From Streptomyces sp. D2-8 (GTDB taxonomy: Bacteria; Actinomycetota; Actinomycetes; Streptomycetales; Streptomycetaceae), in assembly GCF_023184515.1 (NCBI RefSeq), contig NZ_JAAHBP010000021.1, forward strand, positions 124,001 to 188,000: 64,000 bases of DNA, read 5' to 3'. Below are positions 46,377 to 55,902 of the stretch, piece by piece. The stretch's first letter is position 1, and every line of letters starts with the position of its first letter. A model generated the notes under the pieces. That model searched no databases. It was not told the DNA's origin and saw only the letters and a list, made by a program, of their open reading frames with translations. Made by a program: the position numbers and the translations under genes.

Positions 46377-46838
46377 TCAGGGCACCTCGCCCGCGCCGTA
46401 GGGCGCGTACAGGTCGAGCAGCCGCACCCGGGCGGACCTGAGCCGGCGTGCCAGCACACCGAGGACGTAGGTCGTGAGTTCGTGATCCAGCTCCGGGTCG
46501 GCGGCGCACAGCTCACGGACCGCAGCCGCGTCGAACTCGTAGGCCCGCACCGGGCTGCCGGCCTCGGCACCCAGATGCCACTGGTGGGGAGGCAGCAGCC
46601 AGGACCAGCCGAGCAGCCGTCCGGCGCCCAGGGTCTCGATGACCGCCGCCTGCCTGCCGGGCACGTGAAGGTCGAGGGACACCGTGCCCGTGTGGATGAT
46701 CCAGAAGCGGTCGGCCTTGCCGCCCTCCTCGAAGATGCGCTCGCCCATCGCGAACGACACCTCGCGAGCGAGGGTCATGAGCCGCTCACGATGCTCCTTG
46801 GTCATGGCGCCGAAGACGCCGGTCCTCGCAACCACCAT
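46377..46838 (-). CDS. Stand-alone cyclic-nucleotide-binding-domain protein
   Basis: The 153-residue protein is a Crp/Fnr-type cNMP-binding domain without HTH. Recognisable are 'GERIFEEGGKADRFWIIHTGTVSLDL', the beta-roll turn of the family, and 'IETLGAGRLLGWSWLLPP', where the phosphate-binding cassette would be; the usual Gly-Glu-x-Ala-Leu is replaced by Gly-Trp-Ser-Trp-Leu. The missing Glu means cAMP binding is doubtful. M. tuberculosis Rv2623-neighbour genes include similar partners, but I cannot assign a role. It heads the unit with the CBS/BON gene. Confidence 0.78.
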   Translation of the reverse strand: MVVARTGVFGAMTKEHRERLMTLAREVSFAMGERIFEEGGKADRFWIIHTGTVSLDLHVPGRQAAVIETLGAGRLLGWSWLLPPHQWHLGAEAGSPVRAYEFDAAAVRELCAADPELDHELTTYVLGVLARRLRSARVRLLDLYAPYGAGEVP

Positions 46839-47051
46839 GGACTTCCCTTCGCCATGACCTCGAAGCGGAGGCGGGCTCGTGTCCGGTCACGGACGGCCGC
46901 ATGACTCCACGATCGTCGCAATTCGGCACGGTGCAACCCGGGCCGAGATCTCCGACCGGGTCCCGCCCACGTGTCGCGACAGGCCCGGGGCGGTGCGACC
47001 GTGTTCACAGGGGGTTCTCAGCAGTGGCCAGGCAGGAAGGCGGTGGAAACC

Positions 47052-47927
47052 ATGGAGCTGCCACTGGTCGTGGGCGTCGACGGATCGGATTCCAGCCTGG
47101 AGGCGGTGGACTGGGCGGTGGACGAGGCGGCGCGCCACGGGCTGTCCCTGCGGCTCGTCTTCGCCTCGCTGTGGGAGCGCTACGAGGGAGCCCGCCCGTC
47201 CTTCAGCACCGACCGCGCGGCCGACAAGGTCATGGCCGAGCACATCACGGCGTCCTGCGCGGAACGTGCCCGGCTGCGCGACCCCGAGGTGAAGGTGTCG
47301 AGCGAGGTACTGCCCGACGACGCCGCGTCCGCGCTGCTGCACGCGGCTCATGAATCCTTCGCCCTGGTCACGGGTTCCCGCGGTCGCGGCGAGATCGCCG
47401 GGTTGCTGCTGGGATCGGTCGGCCTCACCGTGGCCGCCCGTGCCGTGTGCCCGGTCGTCGTGGTCCGCGGTGGGAGGCGGAACCAGCAGGGTTCCTACGG
47501 CCGCGTGGTGGTCGGCGTCGGTGACGCCTCCGACGGCTCGGCCGCCGTGCGCTTCGCCCTCCGCGAGGCCGAGGCACGCGGCTGCGCCCTGCACGCCGTA
47601 CGGGCCTGGCGCCGCCCCGCACATGAGCACGCGGACAGTCCCTTGATCGTGGACGACGCCGCCGGTTCACAGGAAGAACGGGCATCCGCTCTCCTCACCG
47701 AGGCACTGCGCGACGCCGCGGAGGACGACCCGCAGGTGGAAGTGGAGCGCCAAGCCGTCGAAGGCCCCGCCCACAAGGTCCTCCTGGACGCCTCGGCCGA
47801 TGCCGACCTGGTGGTCGTGGGTGCCCAGCGGCGGCACGGTCACTTCGGCCTGCAACTCGGCAGGACCGCCCATGCTCTGCTGCATCACGCCGCATGCCCG
47901 GTCGCCGTCGTCCCGCAGCGAGACTGA
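47052..47927 (+). CDS. Universal stress protein, two tandem Usp domains
   Basis: The 291-residue protein opens 'MELPLVVGVDGSDSSLEAV' and shares 'ASLWERYEGA' with the USP at 16408. Domain 1 has the complete nucleotide motif (GSRGRGEIAGLLLGSVGL); domain 2 has a degenerate loop (GAQRRHGHFGLQLGRT). GGAAGGCGGTGG precedes the ATG. A GGGCCGAG half-palindrome (about 46940-46947) lies in the 213-bp gap shared with the divergent cNMP-domain gene. The GH65 gene follows after 62 bases and may be cotranscribed. Confidence 0.9.
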   Translation: MELPLVVGVDGSDSSLEAVDWAVDEAARHGLSLRLVFASLWERYEGARPSFSTDRAADKVMAEHITASCAERARLRDPEVKVSSEVLPDDAASALLHAAHESFALVTGSRGRGEIAGLLLGSVGLTVAARAVCPVVVVRGGRRNQQGSYGRVVVGVGDASDGSAAVRFALREAEARGCALHAVRAWRRPAHEHADSPLIVDDAAGSQEERASALLTEALRDAAEDDPQVEVERQAVEGPAHKVLLDASADADLVVVGAQRRHGHFGLQLGRTAHALLHHAACPVAVVPQRD

Positions 47928-47989
47928 GCGCCGCCACACGGGCTCACGCTCCCGCACCATGCGTGAGGGGAGAAGGCGAGGGGCGACGG

Positions 47990-50389
47990 ATGCCGGAGTG
48001 GATCTGGGAGTACGAGGGATACGACCCTGATGCCGAGCGGTTGCGCGAGTCGTTGTGCACGCTCGGCAACGGCTACGTCGCCACCCGCGGCGCCGTGCCG
48101 GAGAGCAGGGCGGGCCTGGTGCACTACCCGGCCACCTACGCCGCCGGGGTCTACAACCGCCTGGAGTCGACCGTCGCGGGACGCCGCGTCGTCAACGAGG
48201 ACCTCGTGAATCTTCCCAACTGGCTGCTCCTGCGGTTCCGTCTCCGCTCCGCCGACGGATCGGCGGGCCCCTGGTTCTCGCCCGACACTCACCGGTTGTC
48301 CGACTACCGGCACACCCTGGATCTGCGCCGAGCCACACTGACGCGTACCTTCCGGTACCGGGACGACGAGGCGGGCATGCTGGGCGTGGAGCAGAGTCGC
48401 CTGGTGGACATGGCGGACCCCCACCTGTGCGCGCTGCGGACCGTCCTCACGGCCGAGGAGTGGTCGGGCGAGGTCGAGGTCGAATCCGTCCTCGACGGCG
48501 ATGCGACCAACAGCAACGTCCACCGCTACCGGTCGCTCAACGGAGATCACCTGACCCGGATACGGACGGGAGAGGCGGGCACCGACACGACGTGGCTGCG
48601 GTGCCGGACCAGCAGCTCCGACATCGGTATCAGCATGGCGGCGCGCACGGTCGTCGTCGGGCAGTCGCCCACGTCGTCCGAGCTTCGCCCGTCCCGTCAC
48701 CGAGCCGTCCACCGACTGGTGATCCCGATCGCTCCGGGACGGCCCGCCGTGGTCGAGAAGACCGCGGCCCTGTTCACCTCACGCGACCCGGCGATCGGTG
48801 ACCCGCTCGCCGCGGCGCTCGACCGCGTGACCACAGCCGGGGACTTCCCGGCGATTCTCGCCTCCCACGTCGCGGCGTGGGCGCGGTTGTGGCGCCGCGC
48901 GGACCTCCAGGTACCCGGAGACGCGGGCCGTGTCCTGCGCCTGCACCTGTTCCACGTGTTGCAGACACTGTCGCCGCACACCGCGGAACTGGACGTGGGC
49001 GTGCCGGCCCGCGGACTGCACGGCGAGGCGTACCGGGGCCACGTCTTCTGGGACGAGCTGTTCGTCCTGCCGTATCTGAACCTGCACCTCCCGGAGGTCT
49101 CGCGGGCCCTGCTGAACTACCGTCACCGGCGCCTTCCCCAGGCCTGCCGAGCCGCTCACGCGGCAGGCCGGAGCGGGGCCATGTACCCGTGGCAGAGCGG
49201 CAGCGACGGCCGTGAGGAAACCCAGCAGCTGCACCTCAACCCCCGTTCGGGCCGCTGGCTGCCCGACAACTCCCGGCTCCAGCACCACGTCGGCTCCGCC
49301 GTCGCCTACAACGTGTGGCAGTACTGCGAAGCCACCGGCGACACCGAGTACCTGCACACCAAGGGCGCGGAGATGCTGTTGCAGATCGCCCGCTTCTGGG
49401 CGGACAGCGCCGAGTTCGCGCCCGAGGACGGCCGCTACCGCATCCGCGGCGTGGTCGGCCCCGACGAGTACCACGACAGCTACCCCGACGCCGCCCGGCC
49501 GGGACTGGACGACAACGCGTACACCAACGTCACCGCCGCCTGGGTCCTCGGCCGCGCCCTCGACCTCGTACAGCGCCTGCCCGCATGGCGCCGAGAGGAA
49601 CTGTTCGAGCGCATCGGGCTGGACGGCGGCGAACTCCCCGCATGGGACGAGATCTCCCGGCGGTTGCGGGTTCCGTTCCACCGGGGCGTCATCAGCCAGT
49701 TCGACGGGTACGGCGATCTCGCCGAGCTGGACTGGGAGGCGTACCGGGCGCGCTACCACAGCATCCGGCGGCTGGACCGGATCCTCGAGGCCGAGGGCGA
49801 CACCGTCAACCGGTACCAAGCCTCCAAGCAGGCCGACGTGCTGATGCTCGGTTACCTCTTCTCGGCCGCCGAGCTGCGGGACCTGTTCCGCCGCCTCGGC
49901 TACGCCATGGACGACGCGATCTGGCGCAGGACCGTCGACTACTACCTCAGGCGCACGAGCCACGGATCCACTCTCAGCGGCCTCGTCCACGCCTGGGTCC
50001 TCGCGCGGGCCAGACAGGCCGAAGCCTGGAGGTACTGCCGGGAAGCCCTGGAACAGGATGTCGCCGACCTCCAGGGCGGCACGACCGGTGAAGGCATCCA
50101 CCTCGGTGCCATGGCCGGCACCCTGGACCTGGTGCAGCGCGGCCTGACCGGACTGGAGCCCCGCGAGGACGCCCTCCGGCTGGACCCGGTGCCCCTTCCG
50201 GCGCTGTCCGAGTACGGGTTCTCGCTGCGCTACCGAGGCCACTGGGGCGTGAGCGTACGGCTGCAGCGCGGACAGCTGCGGCTCGGCGTGCCCGACTCGG
50301 AGGAATCACCGATCCGTGTGGTGCTGCCCGACCGTGCCGTGACCGTCGCGCCGGGAGAGGCCTGCACGCTCCAGCTTCCGCAGGACTGA
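47990..50389 (+). CDS. GH65 family disaccharide hydrolase/phosphorylase
   Basis: The 799-residue protein has an N-terminal beta-sandwich (about 1-265), a linker, an (alpha/alpha)6 barrel (about 305-690) and a C-terminal beta domain (about 700-799), as in GH65. The general acid is Glu493 in 'GVVGPDEYHDS'. 'TNVTAAW' and 'TSHGSTLSGLVHAWV' are the barrel motifs; the Ser/Thr-rich loop binds phosphate in phosphorylases. Likely substrate trehalose, kojibiose or maltose; phosphorylase versus hydrolase cannot be settled by eye. A beta-phosphoglucomutase-like gene, the usual partner, is present only as a remnant at 17318. ATG at 47990 follows GAAGGCGAGGGG. Confidence 0.9.
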   Translation: MPEWIWEYEGYDPDAERLRESLCTLGNGYVATRGAVPESRAGLVHYPATYAAGVYNRLESTVAGRRVVNEDLVNLPNWLLLRFRLRSADGSAGPWFSPDTHRLSDYRHTLDLRRATLTRTFRYRDDEAGMLGVEQSRLVDMADPHLCALRTVLTAEEWSGEVEVESVLDGDATNSNVHRYRSLNGDHLTRIRTGEAGTDTTWLRCRTSSSDIGISMAARTVVVGQSPTSSELRPSRHRAVHRLVIPIAPGRPAVVEKTAALFTSRDPAIGDPLAAALDRVTTAGDFPAILASHVAAWARLWRRADLQVPGDAGRVLRLHLFHVLQTLSPHTAELDVGVPARGLHGEAYRGHVFWDELFVLPYLNLHLPEVSRALLNYRHRRLPQACRAAHAAGRSGAMYPWQSGSDGREETQQLHLNPRSGRWLPDNSRLQHHVGSAVAYNVWQYCEATGDTEYLHTKGAEMLLQIARFWADSAEFAPEDGRYRIRGVVGPDEYHDSYPDAARPGLDDNAYTNVTAAWVLGRALDLVQRLPAWRREELFERIGLDGGELPAWDEISRRLRVPFHRGVISQFDGYGDLAELDWEAYRARYHSIRRLDRILEAEGDTVNRYQASKQADVLMLGYLFSAAELRDLFRRLGYAMDDAIWRRTVDYYLRRTSHGSTLSGLVHAWVLARARQAEAWRYCREALEQDVADLQGGTTGEGIHLGAMAGTLDLVQRGLTGLEPREDALRLDPVPLPALSEYGFSLRYRGHWGVSVRLQRGQLRLGVPDSEESPIRVVLPDRAVTVAPGEACTLQLPQD

Positions 50390-50454
50390 TCCGTCCGGTA
50401 CGCCGATGGGTGCGTCCTGATGCCGCGGCGTGAGACCTGTTGCACACTTTCGGC

Positions 50455-51180
50455 ATGCCCGAGGAGCAGTCGCAGCCGCCCCCTCCCGAGTCACTGCTGC
50501 AGGTGATCGACAACCTCGCCCGGTTCCACCGAGAGCATGAGGAGTACTACTCACAGGCCCCGTTGCGGCAGGCCGGCGAACTGCAAGCGCGATCCCGGGC
50601 GCTGAAGGCCCTGGCCGACCGGTGGAGCGTGGTCGAGGCCGGTGAGCAGACCTCGGCGATCCCGTTCGCGGGGGCGGAGGATCTGAACGCTCCGGGGCTC
50701 GTGGCGGAGTCGGGGATTCTCTTCATGGAAGGGGAGAACGAGCCCGCCGAGCTCCGGAGGCTGAAGCGCGAAGTCGGACTGGTCGCCGACGAGACCGCGC
50801 ACGGCGGTGTCTGGCTGGCCCGGGCGATGGAGCAGGCCTGGGAGATCGCGGGTGGTCTGGCCGCTCACCCGGCGCTTGCGGACCTGCTGGGGGAGCGGCA
50901 CCGGATCATCGCCAATGACTGGCAGGCGGCCGGCCTGCAGGCTCTGGTGGCGCGGCTGCTGCGCCGCGCACTCGACCTGCTGACCCAGGTCGACTTCTCT
51001 CCGGCGGCGCTTCGAGCCGACCTGCGAAGCGGGCGGAAGGCCCCCGCCTACCTCTATTCGGCTTCCGAGCTGCTCGACCGGGCTGCCGACCTGATGGCGG
51101 AGTCGGCGACGCTGGTGCACGAGAACGAAAGGCGCTGGCGCATGTTCCGTGCGCGAGTTCACGAGTTGCAGGCCGGGTGA
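50455..51180 (+). CDS. Hypothetical helical protein
   Basis: The 241-residue product is unrecognised. It is predicted to be mostly helical, rich in Ala, Leu, Glu and Arg, with no signal peptide or membrane segment. It begins with a short Pro/Gln-rich stretch ('EEQSQPPPPESLLQ') followed by 'NLARFHREHEEYYSQAPLRQAGELQARSRALKALADRW'-type amphipathic helices. No ribosome binding site is visible before the ATG at 50455, so it may be leaderless or start elsewhere. It precedes the channel/ATPase pair by 136 bases. Confidence 0.6.
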   Translation: MPEEQSQPPPPESLLQVIDNLARFHREHEEYYSQAPLRQAGELQARSRALKALADRWSVVEAGEQTSAIPFAGAEDLNAPGLVAESGILFMEGENEPAELRRLKREVGLVADETAHGGVWLARAMEQAWEIAGGLAAHPALADLLGERHRIIANDWQAAGLQALVARLLRRALDLLTQVDFSPAALRADLRSGRKAPAYLYSASELLDRAADLMAESATLVHENERRWRMFRARVHELQAG

Positions 51181-51316
51181 GCCGGCGGACACCGGAGTGG
51201 TCTCGTCGCGAGAGATCCGGGTTCGGCGAGCAGGGTCGGCACGGGTGGCAGGGCGGCGGCCTTCGCCGTCGGCGCCGCGGCGGTCCGATCCGCGCCACAG
51301 GCCGTGGGAGACGCGC

Positions 51317-52234
51317 ATGGAGTGGTTGGTCTCACTGGCGGGAGCCGGGCTGGTCATGGCCGCTCTGCGAGACCTGTTCCATACCCTCTGGCACCCCACA
51401 CGGCACGGCGGCCTGAGCCGACTCGTCATGACCGCGCTGTGGAGACTCTCCCATCATGTGCGGGCGCGCAGGCGCGTGGCCGGACTCGTCGGCCCGCTCG
51501 CCATGGTGACGGTGGTCGGTATGTGGGCCACCACGATCATCCTGGGCTGGGCCATCGTCTACTGGCCCCACATGCCCGAGGCGTTCACCTTCACCGGCGG
51601 CTCACGGCCCGCGCAACAGGTGGACCTGCTCGACGCTCTCTACCTGTCGCTCGTCACCGTGGCCACTCTCGGACTCGGGGACGTCGTGCCGGCCGAGGGC
51701 TGGCTCCGCGTCGCAGCGCCGTTGGAAGCGCTCGTCGGGTTCGCCCTCCTGACCGCCACCGTCTCCTGGGTCCTCGAGATCTATCCGGCCCTGACCCGCA
51801 GAAGAGTCCTGGCGGTCCGTCTGGCTCTCCTGCGCGGCTCGGACCCGGCAACGGAGCAACTCGACTGCGCTGTGGGGGCTCTGCTGCTGGACGGCCTCGC
51901 CACCGAGGTCGTGCGGGTCCGCATCGACTTCACCCAGTACGCGGAGGCGTACTACTTCCATGACGGTGAGGACCACGCCTCACTGGCGGCCATGGTCGGC
52001 TACGCCTTGGACCTCGCCCGGCGCGGGCAGGCCGCCAGGCGGCCGGACGTGCGTCTCACCGGCGACGTGCTGGCCGGCGCCCTCGACGACCTCGCCGACG
52101 TCCTGGACCAGCGCTTTCTGCACACCGGTGGCACCCCGACGGACGTCTTCGCCGCGTACGCCGCCGACCACGGGCGCAGTCTCACACCCCCTGAACGCCG
52201 CAACGGTGGTTCCCTGCACGGCGGGAGCCGTTGA
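51317..52234 (+). CDS. Two-TM-pore potassium-channel-like protein
   Basis: The 305-residue membrane protein has hydrophobic segments at about 1-22, 52-80 and 125-150, with a pore-loop before the last: 'YLSLVTVATLGLGDVVPAEG'. TxGYGD of K+ channels is here TLGLGD, so the filter has Leu for Tyr. The C-terminal half is cytoplasmic and unassigned. The stop overlaps the P-type ATPase start (TTGATG at 52231-52236), so channel and pump are coupled. K+ selectivity is likely but not certain with this filter. Confidence 0.78.
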   Translation: MEWLVSLAGAGLVMAALRDLFHTLWHPTRHGGLSRLVMTALWRLSHHVRARRRVAGLVGPLAMVTVVGMWATTIILGWAIVYWPHMPEAFTFTGGSRPAQQVDLLDALYLSLVTVATLGLGDVVPAEGWLRVAAPLEALVGFALLTATVSWVLEIYPALTRRRVLAVRLALLRGSDPATEQLDCAVGALLLDGLATEVVRVRIDFTQYAEAYYFHDGEDHASLAAMVGYALDLARRGQAARRPDVRLTGDVLAGALDDLADVLDQRFLHTGGTPTDVFAAYAADHGRSLTPPERRNGGSLHGGSR

Positions 52235-54864
52235 TGGCGGGCGAAGCCCGGGACACGACACGTTCCGCTGCGGGACTGCCGTCGGCCGAGGCCGCGCGCC
52301 GGCTGACGCGCCACGGGCCCAACGAGATCCCGTCGGAGCCTCGCGCGCCGGTGTGGCGGCGTGTTCTGCAGCAGTTGCGCGACCCGTTGATCCTGGTGCT
52401 CCTGGTGGCCGCCGCTCTGACGATCGCCACCGGTGATCTCTCCGATGCCGCCGTGATCCTGCTCGTGATCACGGTGAACACCGTGGTCGGTGTGGTGCAG
52501 GAGGTGCGGGCGGAGCAGGCGGTCATGGCCCTGTCCGCGATGAGCGCCCCCGCGGCCAGGGTGGTGCGGGACGGCGAGGAACGCTCGATCCCGGCTGCCG
52601 AGGTGGTGCCGGGTGATCTGGTGCTGGTGGCCGAAGGCGACATCGTGCCCGCCGACGGATACGTCCTGGCAGGCGCGTCGCTGCTGGCGGACGAGTCCTC
52701 GCTGACGGGTGAGTCCGTACCGGTGGAGAAGGCCCCGGACCCCGACGTGACGCGGGGCACGGTGTCGGCGGGCACGGTCGTCGTCCGGGGACGCGGCCGC
52801 GTCGTGGTCACCGCCACCGGGGCGCAAAGCGCCCTCGGACGGATCGCGTCGCTGATGGGCGCCGCGCCCGGTCTGACGCCGTTGCAGCGCCGGCTGGCGA
52901 GGTTCGGCCGGGTTCTGGCGGCCGTCATCGTGGTGCTGTGCGCCGTCGTCCTCGCTCTCGGGCTGGTGCGCGGGCAACCCGTGGAGCTGATGATCGTGGC
53001 GGCCATCAGCCTCGCCGTCGCGGCCGTACCCGAGTCGCTGCCCGCCGTGGTGACGCTCGCTCTCGCGCTGGGCGCCCGGCGGATGGCCGACCGGTCCGCC
53101 ATCGTCCGCAGGTTGCCCGCGGTGGAGACCCTCGGCTCCGTGACCGTGATCGCCACCGACAAGACCGGCACCCTGACCGAGGGCCGGATGGCGGCCGAGC
53201 GGTTGTGGACGCCGCGCGGGGAGGCCGCGGTCGTGGGTACGGGCTACGAACCCGGGGGCCGGGTCGTCCGCGACGGCGAGACGGTCACCGTGGGTGACGC
53301 GCCTGATCTGGCGGAGCTGCTCCGTGCCGCGATGCTGTGCAACGACGCGGCGCTGGAGCCCCCGCCGGACGGTTCCACGGAGTGGCGAGCGCTGGGCGAT
53401 CCCACGGAGGCCGCCCTCCTCGCGGCCGGGGCCCGCCTCGGGCTGGACCGGACGGCGCTCGACAGCGAACTGCCGCGAGTCGAGGAGATCCCGTTCGACA
53501 GCGGCCGCAAGCGCATGACGACCGTGCATCACAGGCCCGAGGGCGGCCTGCGAGTCGCCTGCAAAGGGGCACCGGAGGCGCTGCTCCGGCCGCGGGTACT
53601 GGCCGACGGTCCGGACGTACTCGCCCGGGCGGCGGCCCAGGCGGCGACGCTGGCACGAGGCGGGTACCGGGTGCTCGCCGTCGCCTCGGCCGACCACGAG
53701 GAGGGGGAAAAGCCGCCGGGGACGTGGGAGTCGGGCCTGTCGCTCCTGGGTCTCGTCGGCATCCTCGACCCGCCTCGCAGCGCGTCGGAGGCGACCATCG
53801 CCGCCTGCAAAGCGGCCGGCATCGTCCCCGTGCTGATCACCGGCGACCACCCGCTGACCGCACATGCCGTGGCCGGGCGCCTCGGCATCGCCACCCGGGA
53901 CGAGGAGGTCACCACCGGCGAGCGGATCCGCGAAGGCACGGCGGGCGAACTGACCGGCGTACGCGTCTACGCCCGCACCACACCCGAGCAGAAGCTGGAC
54001 ATCGTCCAGGCGTGGCGCGGTGCGGGGCACGTGGTCGCGATGACCGGAGACGGCGTCAACGACGGCCCGGCACTGCGCCGGGCCGACATCGGCGTCGCCA
54101 TGGGACGGCGCGGCACCGAGGTGGCACGCCAGGCGGCCGATCTCGTGCTGGCCGACGACAACCCGGCCTCCATCGTGTCGGCCGTCGAGGAGGGGCGCCG
54201 GGTCTACGCGAACGTGCGCCGGTTCCTGCTCTACGGGCTCGCCGGTGGAACCGCGGAGATCGTGGTCATGCTCGTCGGGCCCTTCCTGGGGATGCCGCTG
54301 CCGCTGCTGCCGGCGCAGATCCTGTGGATCAACCTGCTCACGCACGGGGTGCCCGGTGTCGCGCTCGGCGCGGAGCCCGTCGCTCCGGACGCGATGCGAC
54401 ATCCACCGCGGCCGCCCGAGGAGAGCGTGCTGGGCGCCGGGCTGTGGCCGCGGATCCTGTTCATGGGGGCCTTCGTCGCCGCGGTGACCCTGGTGGCCGG
54501 GGTGTGGGCGCGGGAGACGGGACGCCCCTGGCAGTCCATGATCTTCCTGGTTCTCGGCGCGACCCAGCTCGGCGTGGCGCTGGGTTCCCGGGCCCGTCCG
54601 GGGAGTCTGGCCAACCCCTTTCTGCTGGTCGCCGTGGGCGCGGCCCTGGCCCTTCAGGCGGCCGGGGTCTATCTGCCCGTCCTGCGGGACTTGCTGGGTA
54701 CGGAACCGCTGTCGTTCGCCGAATTCGCGATCGCCTGCGCCTTGTCCGGCCTCGGCCATGTGGTCATGCGGGTGCAGACGCGGCTGTGGCCGGAGCGGGT
54801 GCCGCGAGCCGCCTCGACCGGACCCGGCGGTCCGGGTGGTCGGCCTCCTCGCTCCGCTCCCTGA
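52234..54864 (+). CDS. P2-type cation-transporting ATPase (CtpF-like)
   Basis: The 876-residue protein has an N-terminal cation-ATPase domain ('RRLTRHGPNEIPSEP'), the actuator TGES at about 157, the M4 motif PESLP (around 263) in 'AVAAVPESLPAVVTLALALG', the phosphorylated Asp309 in DKTGTLT, the hinge TGDGVND at about 604 and about ten membrane helices. PESLP instead of PEGLP resembles P2A/P2B calcium- or manganese-type and mycobacterial CtpF enzymes. CtpF (Rv1997) is DosR-regulated. The ion is not determinable by eye. It is translationally coupled to the upstream channel. Confidence 0.92.
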   Translation: MAGEARDTTRSAAGLPSAEAARRLTRHGPNEIPSEPRAPVWRRVLQQLRDPLILVLLVAAALTIATGDLSDAAVILLVITVNTVVGVVQEVRAEQAVMALSAMSAPAARVVRDGEERSIPAAEVVPGDLVLVAEGDIVPADGYVLAGASLLADESSLTGESVPVEKAPDPDVTRGTVSAGTVVVRGRGRVVVTATGAQSALGRIASLMGAAPGLTPLQRRLARFGRVLAAVIVVLCAVVLALGLVRGQPVELMIVAAISLAVAAVPESLPAVVTLALALGARRMADRSAIVRRLPAVETLGSVTVIATDKTGTLTEGRMAAERLWTPRGEAAVVGTGYEPGGRVVRDGETVTVGDAPDLAELLRAAMLCNDAALEPPPDGSTEWRALGDPTEAALLAAGARLGLDRTALDSELPRVEEIPFDSGRKRMTTVHHRPEGGLRVACKGAPEALLRPRVLADGPDVLARAAAQAATLARGGYRVLAVASADHEEGEKPPGTWESGLSLLGLVGILDPPRSASEATIAACKAAGIVPVLITGDHPLTAHAVAGRLGIATRDEEVTTGERIREGTAGELTGVRVYARTTPEQKLDIVQAWRGAGHVVAMTGDGVNDGPALRRADIGVAMGRRGTEVARQAADLVLADDNPASIVSAVEEGRRVYANVRRFLLYGLAGGTAEIVVMLVGPFLGMPLPLLPAQILWINLLTHGVPGVALGAEPVAPDAMRHPPRPPEESVLGAGLWPRILFMGAFVAAVTLVAGVWARETGRPWQSMIFLVLGATQLGVALGSRARPGSLANPFLLVAVGAALALQAAGVYLPVLRDLLGTEPLSFAEFAIACALSGLGHVVMRVQTRLWPERVPRAASTGPGGPGGRPPRSAP

Positions 54865-54870
54865 GTGCCG

Positions 54871-55737
54871 TTACTCCGCGTTGAGGTGGTCGACCACGTC
54901 GGTGACGTCCTCGATGTCCCGGATCGCCTCGACCAGCTGCGGGACGAGTGCCGTGTCCAGCCTGCCCGCCAGGGTCACGACGCCGTTGTCCACCGCCACC
55001 TCGACGACGTCGGACGCCGGGAGGAACTCGCGCCGCAGGATGCGGGACTCGATCTCCTCGCGGATCTCGGCGTCGTCGCGGACGAGCGACCGGAGCAGGT
55101 CGCTGCGGCTGACCGCACCGACGAGCCGACCGTGGTGGTCCGTGACGGGCAGCCGCTTGAGTCGTGAGCGAGCGGCGGTCCAGGCGGCGTCGGCCACCGG
55201 ATCCCCCGGGTGGACGGTGACCGCCGGGTAGGTCATGAGGGTGGCCGCGGTCTCACCCCGGCTCTTCTCGTAGAGGCGGTGTTCCCGGAGCCTGGCGAGG
55301 GGACCGGCCCGGTGCGGGACGGCCATGACGGCGGCCTTGGCGAGGAGGTCGGACTCGGACACCACCCCGACCACGTGGTCCTCGGCGTCCACGACCGGAA
55401 CGGCGCTCAGCCGCTCGCGCGAGAGCGTGCGGGCGACGTCGAGGAACGGAAGGTCGCCGGGGACCGAGACGGCCGGCACGCGCATGACGTCGCGTACGTG
55501 CGGCGATTGCGGTGCCCGTCCCCCGGTTCGGTGCCCGGCACGGGTGGGCGGCGTGTCCGCCGGCTCGGCTGCGGGCTCGCCCGCCTCCGTCGCCGCCTCC
55601 GCGGCCGCGGCGTGGGCGAGGGCACCGAGATAGCGCTGCAGCAGGTCCTGGCGGTGCTCTTCTTTTGGTGTCCAAGGGCTGTGCGGGGCGGCGCGACGGG
55701 CTTCCCGTCCAGCGGCTCGGTGTTCGAAGTCGCTCAC
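54871..55737 (-). CDS. CBS-pair protein with BON domain and N-terminal extension
   Basis: The 288-residue protein has an Ala/Pro/Glu-rich N-terminal region (about 1-78) not seen in its paralogues, then CBS 1 ('VRDVMRVPAVSVPGDLPFLDVARTL'), CBS 2 ('TLMTYPAVTVHPGDPVADAAW') and a BON domain ('VEVAVDNGVVTLAGRLDTALVPQLVE'). I chose the GTG at 55737, with GGGAGG 5 bases upstream. It is divergent from the V-type ATPase operon, separated by 165 bases, and convergent with the P-type ATPase gene. Confidence 0.85.
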   Translation of the reverse strand: MSDFEHRAAGREARRAAPHSPWTPKEEHRQDLLQRYLGALAHAAAAEAATEAGEPAAEPADTPPTRAGHRTGGRAPQSPHVRDVMRVPAVSVPGDLPFLDVARTLSRERLSAVPVVDAEDHVVGVVSESDLLAKAAVMAVPHRAGPLARLREHRLYEKSRGETAATLMTYPAVTVHPGDPVADAAWTAARSRLKRLPVTDHHGRLVGAVSRSDLLRSLVRDDAEIREEIESRILRREFLPASDVVEVAVDNGVVTLAGRLDTALVPQLVEAIRDIEDVTDVVDHLNAE

Positions 55738-55902
55738 GGCAACCTCCCGAAGAGCACGGCCGGTCACCTACCCGGCCAGTGTCCCACCGATCCCGGACGC
55801 ACGCCCCCGTACGGCCGGGGACCGCGTGCGCGGCGCGGGCCGACGCGACACCTCCGGTCCCGGAGCGGAGACTTGAACCGAGAGCCGACATGAGGGGAGC
55901 CC

